31,646 bases of DNA, from positions 1 through 31,646 of the forward strand of contig CAJTWU010000021.1 in assembly GCA_910579975.1 (NCBI GenBank). Reading direction: 5' to 3'. The notes below the pieces were generated by a model. That model searched no databases, was not told the DNA's origin, and saw only the letters and a program-made list of their open reading frames with translations. The translations under genes were made by a program, and so were the position numbers. The DNA comes from an uncultured Vampirovibrio sp. Its GTDB lineage: Bacteria > Cyanobacteriota > Vampirovibrionia > Gastranaerophilales > Gastranaerophilaceae. Positions 26,891 through 31,646 of this stretch are shown piece by piece. Numbering within the stretch: position 1 is the stretch's first letter; every line of letters starts with the position of its first letter.

Positions 26891-26913
26891 GTCAATTTAA
26901 AAAAACAAAAATA

Positions 26914-26925
26914 GACAATTTTGTC
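26914..26925. repeat. Short inverted repeat in the divergent intergenic region
   Basis: GACAA and TTGTC arms separated by TT lie 24-35 bp upstream of the HEXXH gene. This is a possible small operator, but with only 5-bp arms in AT-rich DNA it could be chance. Confidence 0.25.
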
Positions 26926-26964
26926 ATTTTGTAAACCAATGTAAACATATATGAAATATTTTAA

Positions 26965-26993
26965 TTGACAATTAAACTTATTTTTTTTAATAT
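26965..26993 (+). promoter_or_regulatory. Consensus promoter of the small orphan gene cluster
   Basis: A perfect TTGACA (26965-26970), a 17-nt spacer, then TAATAT (26988-26993) form the best -35/-10 promoter in the window. The predicted start is near 27000, about 34 nt before the ATG at 27034. It also rules out the upstream TTG at 26965 as a translation start. Confidence 0.7.
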
Positions 26994-27033
26994 AAACCCA
27001 AGATTATCGCAATCAACATTCAAGGGATTTTTA

Positions 27034-27540
27034 ATGAAAGTATCACAAATTAGTCAAACAAATTTTGGCATTACAAAAATTTTGAATAGAGGATTATTGC
27101 AAAAAACCAGCAAGTTAAACCCGCTCAACGGACCTTATGAGATAAAGGAAGCTAAAAAATTAGTAAAAATATACGCAGCTGGTAATGCAGCAGAAGCTGC
27201 ATGTTTAGCACAAATCCCAGGTGGTGATGAGTTGGTCTTAAGCGGAATTGAAGCAATGATGGCCGCAGCAATAATCAATGGTATATATAACTTTAAAGCT
27301 TCCAGTGGTTTTATATCAAGCATGTTAACCGCTTATATGGGTAATAAAGTTGGTACAACAGCATTCAGATTTGCTTCTAAAGCTGTCACATGGGTTCCTG
27401 GAATAGGAAATGCCATTAATGCGGGAGTAGCAGGAGCAACGACCTATGCGTTAGGAGAGTTTATTATAAATAGATGTGAGCAAATTGATAAAGCCAGGAA
27501 AAGAGGCGAAGAAATAGATAAGATTTTGAAAGGATTATAA
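27034..27540 (+). CDS. Orphan protein with DUF697-like helical hairpin
   Basis: A 168-residue protein starting MKVSQISQTNFGITK. AAGGGA at 27022-27027 is a good Shine-Dalgarno site, favouring this ATG over an upstream TTG that is the -35 box. Residues about 45-150 are Ala/Gly-rich and hydrophobic. The stretch WVPGIGNAINAGVAGATTYALGEF (about 120-143, here split WVPGIGNAIN plus AGVAGATTYALGEF) resembles the DUF697 family of membrane-associated hairpins. The C-terminus is a basic, charged helix. The N-terminal NF motif is shared with other orphans in the window. First of four tightly packed genes. Function unknown; DUF697 resemblance is by eye. Confidence 0.7.
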   Translation: MKVSQISQTNFGITKILNRGLLQKTSKLNPLNGPYEIKEAKKLVKIYAAGNAAEAACLAQIPGGDELVLSGIEAMMAAAIINGIYNFKASSGFISSMLTAYMGNKVGTTAFRFASKAVTWVPGIGNAINAGVAGATTYALGEFIINRCEQIDKARKRGEEIDKILKGL

Positions 27541-27546
27541 ATTTTT

Positions 27547-27888
27547 ATGATAATTAATGCAATAACTTCAAGTCAAAATCAATATAAACCTATTTTAAAA
27601 AGTAATAAGCATAAAAACTCAGAAATGATACATATTAGAAATAATTTAGATAAAAAAGTAGCAGATTTAGATGATTTAGGCACGATATTCATGTTAGCAA
27701 GCTTACCATTTGTACTTCCAAATATAGAAGAATATTCAAGTAAAATGAGCAAAACAGAGAAAATAGGTGGAGTTTTAGTAATATTATCTGTCATATGTAT
27801 GATTAGTGCAAGTATTAAAAAACTAAAATTATTCAGAAATGTGGAGTATCAAGGAGGTAAAAATGATAACCAAAATAACACAAAATAA
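27547..27888 (+). CDS. Small orphan membrane protein
   Basis: A 113-residue protein starting 6 nt after the preceding stop. It has a polar, Asn/Lys-rich N-terminal third (MIINAITSSQNQYKPIL) and two likely membrane segments (about 44-58, LGTIFMLASLPFVLP, and 72-90, IGGVLVILSVICMISAS), with a basic loop after the second. The last 26 nt overlap the next gene. Not recognised. Confidence 0.65.
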   Translation: MIINAITSSQNQYKPILKSNKHKNSEMIHIRNNLDKKVADLDDLGTIFMLASLPFVLPNIEEYSSKMSKTEKIGGVLVILSVICMISASIKKLKLFRNVEYQGGKNDNQNNTK

Positions 27889-28243
27889 AACAATCACTCC
27901 TATCCTTAGAAAAACCTTACAAAAACGAAGTTCATTAACTAACCTCAATGGCGGTTCCATTCCAAACATAATCAAAACAATGATTATACCTGGCGGAATG
28001 AGCAAAAAAGAGTCTCTTGTTTACCAATTAACAGGAAAATTTCCTAAAAGTGTTAAAGATAGATGGTATGAAGCAGATTCTGGGAAAATACCTCAAGAAG
28101 GAGATCAGGAAATTAAATTTGGCGACCATTTAACTGGAGATCCTGATTTTGCACCACATGATGTTAATTTAGATGATTATACTGGATTACCAACAGGTGA
28201 TGACCATTCAGAATTGGGCGATATAATAAATGAAATTATATAA
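27863..28243 (+). CDS. Small orphan protein with acidic tail
   Basis: A 126-residue protein. A near-perfect AGGAGG (27852-27857), the strongest Shine-Dalgarno sequence in this cluster, sits 5 nt before the ATG at 27863, favouring it over the ATG at 27839. The N-terminal half is basic (ILRKTLQKRSS), with a hydrophobic MIIPGG segment near 40-45. The C-terminal half is very acidic and low in order (GDHLTGDPDF, LDDYTGLPTGDDH). Charge is thus strongly polarised along the chain. It begins within the upstream gene, and the next gene begins inside its end (14 nt). Function unknown. Confidence 0.65.
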   Translation: MITKITQNKTITPILRKTLQKRSSLTNLNGGSIPNIIKTMIIPGGMSKKESLVYQLTGKFPKSVKDRWYEADSGKIPQEGDQEIKFGDHLTGDPDFAPHDVNLDDYTGLPTGDDHSELGDIINEII

Positions 28244-28511
28244 CACTCCACTAAATAACGTAAGCTTTTGTTCTACCAATAAACAGAAAGATAAAAGTTC
28301 AAAGATAACCTTTAAAGATGTGGCTATTACCACATCTTTATTAGGTTTTGCTTGTAAAGATACCAATTATGAAGATTTGATAATTAACAGTAAAACCAAG
28401 CAAAACTCTTTACCTAAAAGCATTGCAGACTGGATTTATATCATAGGAATAGGCAGCCTCCCAATTACATTTCTTAACGATGTTAATAAAAAATGGTTAA
28501 AAGATCTTTAA
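28230..28511 (+). CDS. Small orphan protein
   Basis: A 93-residue protein starting within the last 14 nt of the previous gene. It has an N-terminal MKLYNTPLNNVSF, Lys/Ser-rich linker, and a hydrophobic C-terminal segment (IYIIGIGSLPITFL, about 69-82) that may be one membrane helix. It is the last of the small-gene run and lies 31 nt before the cyclo-ligase gene. Not recognised. Confidence 0.55.
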   Translation: MKLYNTPLNNVSFCSTNKQKDKSSKITFKDVAITTSLLGFACKDTNYEDLIINSKTKQNSLPKSIADWIYIIGIGSLPITFLNDVNKKWLKDL

Positions 28512-28527
28512 TTTTACAAAATATTTA

Positions 28528-28536
28528 TGCTAAAAC
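28528..28536 (+). promoter_or_regulatory. Extended -10 promoter of the cyclo-ligase gene, predicts a leaderless mRNA
   Basis: TGCTAAAAC (extended -10 form, last base off consensus) ends 6 nt before the ATG at 28543. This is the same spacing as for the HD-GYP and TrmB-like genes. No Shine-Dalgarno sequence lies between. Confidence 0.5.
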
Positions 28537-28542
28537 TATAAA

Positions 28543-29043
28543 ATGAAAGATAAACATCAGCTTCGCAAATGGGCTAAAGAAGAACGAAAAAAATATTCCT
28601 GTGACTCTGTTTTAATCAAAAAACTTATTGAAACAGAAGAATATAAGCAAGCAAAGAACATTATGATTTTTTATCCTTTAAAAGATGAAGTAAACCTTTT
28701 ACCCCTTTTAAAAGACAAAACTAAAAACTTCTATCTACCTAAAATTGATGGCAACAACTTACTTTGCTGTCCGTATTCAGAAGGAGATGAACTATGCGAG
28801 TCTTGTTCTAAAACCCAAGAACCCAAAACATCAAATAATACAATAAATCCTGATTTAGTAATAGTCCCGGCTCTTGCCGTTGATAAAAACAATTACCGTC
28901 TGGGCTATGGCGGAGGGTTTTATGACAGATTTTTAGCACAACAAAGCTGCAAAACAATCGTTTGTATCCCGCATCAGTTAGTTGTTGAAACCGTTTATCC
29001 CGAAGAATATGATATTCCTATTGATAGAATTATTACAACCTAG
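28543..29043 (+). CDS. fau: 5-formyltetrahydrofolate cyclo-ligase
   Basis: The enzyme (also called MTHFS or YgfA) uses ATP to convert 5-formyl-THF to 5,10-methenyl-THF, returning folate to the one-carbon pool. The 166 residues are slightly short for the family (about 180-200). The N-terminal basic helix (KHQLRKWAKEERKKY), the MIFYPLKDEVNLLPLL block (41-56) and the signature LGYGGGFYDRFL (120-131) with VPALAVD before it are all present. The stop overlaps that of the convergent orphan gene through a shared CTAG. It is probably transcribed from its own leaderless promoter. Confidence 0.92.
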   Translation: MKDKHQLRKWAKEERKKYSCDSVLIKKLIETEEYKQAKNIMIFYPLKDEVNLLPLLKDKTKNFYLPKIDGNNLLCCPYSEGDELCESCSKTQEPKTSNNTINPDLVIVPALAVDKNNYRLGYGGGFYDRFLAQQSCKTIVCIPHQLVVETVYPEEYDIPIDRIITT

Positions 29044-30248
29044 AAAAACATTTGCATTGCGCAAGGAAGTGATTTATTAAATTTATAATCCACAGGTGAC
29101 AATAACTGACTATAAGTCACATGGTCATTATCAACAGAAATTAGTTCATTGTGGTCGACACCATATTTAAAATCATAGGTATTTTGCATTGCCTTCTGAT
29201 TTTCTTCAAGCTTAAAATAATTATTTGCTCCTACTGTATCATTTTGACTTAACCCCAAGTCTGCAAAATCCGGCATATTTATAACAAATTCATTCAAATG
29301 ATTAAGTTTTGAATCCGCCTTATTATGCTCAATAAAATCATATACAGCAGTATTTGAACTATGATGATAGTATCTTATTGGAGCAGAATTTCTGCAATTA
29401 TTTCTGGTAAGATAAGTGTCAATCATCGCAAGAGTTCCCAATGCAAAAGGACTATTTAACCCTCTTGCTTCTTGAGCAGCCATTTTAATAATAAATGATT
29501 CTCTTGACGGAGTCGTAATTTTAAAAACATTTTTATCTGATTTTCCATCGACAAAATTCTCAAAGCTGAAAATCTGACCGTTAACATTTAAATCAGAAAT
29601 CTCTTTCTTGGTCTTAAATCCAATATCTACAAAACTACGTAAATAATCAACAATTATATGGTAATTATCTTTTCCAATACTATCCGGCACAAAACCTAAT
29701 TCAAAATCATCGTTATGATATAATTCCTGATGTTTTTCCATCAAAACTTTTTCATCCCAATCAGGTCTGATTTTCAATAATTCCGAAACAGAAGAAGCAT
29801 TCTGCACACGAGTTGCTATATAATTTTCATATGCCTTTCTATATGGATTGTCATAACTAAAAATACTTAAAATATCAGTTGTCTGAGGAAGCTTTTCTTT
29901 TATAGCATTAGCAACATGCTTAATTTGACGCGGCTGTGAAACAATACTGTCAATAAAATTATAGCTTTCTGTTTTATCAGTAAGAATATGACGTATTAAA
30001 GACTCCATGCTCTCTTTAGGAGCATCAATATTTAGAAATGAATTTACTGCGGACATTTTGTCATGTGCAATAAACCACTTATAATCATTAATCAAAGCCG
30101 AAAGTTGCTTTCCACCTTTAAACCCCAAGTGAGCAGCATAAACTTTTTGCTCTTTATCTTCTATATATGATTGAGGGGTCGACATATTTCGGGAGGCATC
30201 GTATTGTTTTGGGGTAAAATTCTGTATATTGAGAATATTAACTTTCAT
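29040..30248 (-). CDS. Orphan protein, possible kinase-like fold
   Basis: A 402-residue protein with no close family that I recognise. The N-terminus MKVNILNIQNFTPKQYD resembles the NF-type starts of other orphans here, and LGFKGG occurs at 41-46. Residues 240-310 have a possible kinase N-lobe flavour: NVFKITTPSRESFIIKMAAQE (Lys255 like a VAIK lysine, Glu260 as possible helix partner), then APIRYYHHSSNTAVYDFIEH as a strand and hinge-like segment. A clear catalytic HxD loop and DFG are not seen; DHNELISVDND (365-375) is a weak candidate. The kinase idea is speculative. AGGTGA lies 5 nt before the ATG, and it starts 7 nt after the preceding gene, so they form an operon. Confidence 0.6.
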   Translation of the reverse strand: MKVNILNIQNFTPKQYDASRNMSTPQSYIEDKEQKVYAAHLGFKGGKQLSALINDYKWFIAHDKMSAVNSFLNIDAPKESMESLIRHILTDKTESYNFIDSIVSQPRQIKHVANAIKEKLPQTTDILSIFSYDNPYRKAYENYIATRVQNASSVSELLKIRPDWDEKVLMEKHQELYHNDDFELGFVPDSIGKDNYHIIVDYLRSFVDIGFKTKKEISDLNVNGQIFSFENFVDGKSDKNVFKITTPSRESFIIKMAAQEARGLNSPFALGTLAMIDTYLTRNNCRNSAPIRYYHHSSNTAVYDFIEHNKADSKLNHLNEFVINMPDFADLGLSQNDTVGANNYFKLEENQKAMQNTYDFKYGVDHNELISVDNDHVTYSQLLSPVDYKFNKSLPCAMQMFF

Positions 30249-30255
30249 TTTTCAC

Positions 30256-30585
30256 CTATAACTGATACGAGAACGACCTACTAATTGCACTGTCTACTGC
30301 GCCTTTACAAGAATCAAGTTCTGCTTTAACCATACTCAAGCGGCTCTGGTATTCCTGCATTTGCAAATCAAGTCGCTTTTCAAGCTGGGATAATTTATCC
30401 CTTCGGGCTTCTAACTGTTTTACCGCCGGATTTTCAGGGTCTAAATCATTTCCCAGTGCTAAAATTTCATCAGAAGAAGCAACAAGTTCCATCTTAGCTG
30501 TAGCAATCCATTGGATTTTTGTTTCCAATGTCATCTGATACGCTGTCAGGTACATCATTCTGAAAGTTGACGTAATTAATCCCAT
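30256..30585 (-). CDS. Small coiled-coil protein
   Basis: A 109-residue protein with a predicted alpha-helical N-terminal half and a heptad-rich region (about 57-95: KQLEARRDKLSQLEKRLDLQMQ and following) that looks like a coiled coil. It has AAGGA about 12 nt before the ATG, and 7 nt separate it from the next orphan gene downstream. Proteins of this type can be secretion chaperones or structural adaptors, but no family is recognised. Confidence 0.7.
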   Translation of the reverse strand: MGLITSTFRMMYLTAYQMTLETKIQWIATAKMELVASSDEILALGNDLDPENPAVKQLEARRDKLSQLEKRLDLQMQEYQSRLSMVKAELDSCKGAVDSAISRSFSYQL

Positions 30586-30604
30586 AACACTTGTCCTTCT
30601 GGTT

Positions 30605-30874
30605 TTATCTTTGTTCGTTTAAGTTTTTGCCTTTCAGGAATGTGTGTTCGTTACTTTCTGCAATTAAGCTTTCCATTTTGTAGAGCTGGTGCTTGTGGTA
30701 ATTTACACGGTACTTCGCCATTTTTAGTTTTTGCCTTATGGTAAGCATATCCTTTAGGCTTCCCAGCAAACTCATGAGCAGTGCTTTGAACGGGTTGTTT
30801 CGTCTGAAAAACGATTGAGCAAAGTTCATAAAGTTTACAAACCGTTTGAATGTATCTTGCAGCTCTTCACGCAT
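30605..30874 (-). CDS. Small basic helical orphan protein
   Basis: An 89-residue, basic protein with an amphipathic or hydrophobic middle (NPFKALLMSLLGSLKDMLTI, about 27-46) and basic C-terminal helix. GGAGA lies about 9 nt before the ATG. It precedes the coiled-coil gene by 19 nt on the same strand, suggesting an operon of three (89-, 109- and 402-residue products). Not recognised. Confidence 0.6.
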   Translation of the reverse strand: MREELQDTFKRFVNFMNFAQSFFRRNNPFKALLMSLLGSLKDMLTIRQKLKMAKYRVNYHKHQLYKMESLIAESNEHTFLKGKNLNEQR

Positions 30875-30902
30875 AGGTACGTTCTCCTACACAATTAGAG
30901 TC

Positions 30903-30924
30903 TACATGTATAATAAAACATGTA
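30903..30924. promoter_or_regulatory. Operator-like inverted repeat TACATGT-N8-ACATGTA
   Basis: Perfect 7-bp arms (30903-30909 and 30918-30924) flank an 8-bp AT spacer, 29 bp upstream of the minus-strand 89-residue gene. This is the typical size and position of a dimeric repressor site. The same stretch contains AT-rich -10-like sequence on the minus strand. Confidence 0.45.
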
Positions 30925-30975
30925 AATCCAATTAATTGCTGTATTTTAAAACTTTTTGTTACATTTGTTAACATG

Positions 30976-31206
30976 CTATTTAAGGCTTCTCCCGGAAGTT
31001 TGTGTACTATGAAAAATAAACCTGGTTTTATAAACACTATCTTGCTCTTTATACTGTAACGGCATTTTTTCCAAAAACTTTAATCTTTTTTGAGAAAAAT
31101 AGCTCTGTTCGTTACAAAAATTAATAAGAGCAGATAATGCTTTACATAAAGCATTATTCACAAACAAATTATCAATCATTATTCTGAAAAAAGTTCGTTT
31201 TTGCAT
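30976..31206 (-). CDS. Doubtful small reading frame (76 residues)
   Basis: The frame continues upstream to 31254, but that part (TPYPVPLLKERG) simply translates a GC-rich palindrome and is typical of repeat DNA. Restarting at ATG 31206 gives 76 basic residues (MQKRTFFRIMIDNLF onward) with no family signal. A 10-bp perfect hairpin lies inside it. It may be a relic or part of a dispersed repeat. If it is not a gene, the stretch 30875-31269 is about 395 bp of non-coding DNA holding the operator-like repeat, this hairpin and the GC-rich palindrome. Confidence 0.25.
   Translation of the reverse strand: MQKRTFFRIMIDNLFVNNALCKALSALINFCNEQSYFSQKRLKFLEKMPLQYKEQDSVYKTRFIFHSTQTSGRSLK
31134..31157. repeat. 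10-bp inverted repeat (hairpin)
   Basis: ATAATGCTTT and AAAGCATTAT flank the 4-nt loop ACAT. The stem is perfect, but no T-run follows on either strand, so it is not a convincing terminator. Confidence 0.55.
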
Positions 31207-31217
31207 TTTCTCGCTCC

Positions 31218-31237
31218 CCCTCTCCTTGAGGAGAGGG
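31218..31237. repeat. GC-rich palindromic repeat-like element
   Basis: CCCTCTCCT and AGGAGAGGG (9-bp arms) flank a TG loop, in the context GCTCC-palindrome-ACGGGGT. Its composition is unlike the surrounding AT-rich DNA. Its minus-strand translation PLLKERG is a frequent hallmark of dispersed palindromic repeats in bacterial genomes. Confidence 0.6.
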
Positions 31238-31269
31238 ACGGGGTAAGGTGTCAACCAACCCCTAATTCA

Positions 31270-31646
31270 CTACAAGTTATCAATTTCCTTACTATTACCT
31301 TCAAGCTCATCTTTAAGCATTTTTCTTACAATATCACTCTGGGTATCAAGCATTTTACAAACTGTTTCAATATTAGCAACTTTTTGCGAAAGTATTGTAT
31401 CAGCGTTTGATAAAACATTTTGTGATACAGACTGATATGCTGAAAGTGCCGCTGAAGTTGTACCTTGCATTAAATTACCCATAACAACAGCCGGCAAACC
31501 AAATTCACCTAAATAAGGTGCTGCTGCAGTCATAATACCGCCCCAGCCTGAAACAATACCGGCTAATGGCATAAGAATATTTGCAGCACCAATACCGTAA
31601 CCATTTGCTGTACCAATACCATAAGCAGCAGTACTTGCAATATCAG
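31270..31646 (-). CDS. Orphan Gly/Ala-rich protein (5' end beyond window)
   Basis: The frame stays open to the window edge, so the ATG at 31572 is probably internal. The 125 visible residues include a Gly/Ala/Ile-rich stretch (AAYGIGTANGYGIGAANILMPLAGIVSGWGG) likely to be membrane-associated. This is followed by a Ser/Gln-rich helix and a charged, coiled-coil-like C-terminus (SQKVANIETVCKMLDTQSDIVRKMLKDELEG). Not recognised. The Gly/Ala zipper-like pattern loosely recalls the protein at 23053, but without clear alignment. Confidence 0.65.
   Translation of the reverse strand, partial: DIASTAAYGIGTANGYGIGAANILMPLAGIVSGWGGIMTAAAPYLGEFGLPAVVMGNLMQGTTSAALSAYQSVSQNVLSNADTILSQKVANIETVCKMLDTQSDIVRKMLKDELEGNSKEIDNL

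Noticed and set aside
26903..27000. AT-rich, T-rich stretch considered as a replication origin
   Set aside because: No DnaA boxes or other origin signals were seen; it is explained by promoters of a divergent pair.
26965..27033. Upstream TTG start that would add 23 residues to the DUF697-like protein
   Set aside because: The TTG is the first base of a perfect TTGACA -35 box, and the ATG at 27034 has a good Shine-Dalgarno site and an NF-type N-terminus like its neighbours.
30976..31254. Full 92-residue frame beginning MTPYPVPLLKERG
   Set aside because: The first 16 residues translate a GC-rich palindrome; kept only as a low-confidence shorter frame.
1..31646. CRISPR arrays, tRNA or rRNA genes, transposases and prophage genes
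   Set aside because: I looked for them and found no spaced repeats, cloverleaf with CCA-type end, rRNA-like sequence, or transposase or phage structural proteins.

Overview
This AT-rich window comes from a flagellated, outer-membrane-bearing bacterium. The best guess is a gut member of the non-photosynthetic cyanobacterial sister lineage (Melainabacteria/Vampirovibrionia, Gastranaerophilales-like). That guess rests on three things: flhA plus a Maf-type flagellin glycosylation gene; a 1438-residue AsmA/TamB-like envelope protein; and several orphan proteins that open with a short MK(V/I)-x-NF(K/G) N-terminus. The taxonomic call is inference, not proof.

Layout. 1-1395: 3' two-thirds of flhA. 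1392-5021 (minus): compact operon cdd - small zinc-ribbon gene - pgpH - ybeY - dgkA. 5107-9423: long AsmA/TamB-like gene, divergent from cdd. 9550-10425: glyQ. 10426-10542: possible structured leader. 10543-13588: two tandem amino-acid permease paralogues. 13636-16304: HD-GYP protein followed by a Maf-like flagellar glycosylation gene. 16301-22908 (minus): a giant 1926-residue protein with a split papain-like triad, followed by a TrmB-family regulator. 23053-24390: divergent glycine-zipper protein. 24427-26082: ilvD. 26072-26890 (minus): HEXXH putative metalloprotease. 27034-28511: four overlapping or abutting small orphan genes. 28543-29043: 5-formyl-THF cyclo-ligase. 29040-31646 (minus): orphan proteins, coiled-coil small proteins and repeat-like DNA, ending in a gene cut by the window edge.

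How the parts connect. Housekeeping genes (cdd, ybeY, dgkA, glyQ, ilvD, folate cyclo-ligase) are interleaved with signalling and motility genes (pgpH for c-di-AMP, HD-GYP for c-di-GMP, flhA, maf-like) and with lineage-specific proteins that look effector-like: a papain-like protease, an HEXXH protease, a glycine-zipper protein and a possible kinase-like fold. All four convergent gene pairs overlap at their stop codons. Three genes have an extended -10 box exactly 6 nt before the ATG, which predicts leaderless transcripts.

Most interesting: the giant protein with Cys230 and His925/Asn950 of a papain-like site about 695 residues apart, and the recurring short NF-type N-terminus on unrelated orphan proteins. 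No tRNA, rRNA, CRISPR array, transposase or prophage gene was seen.
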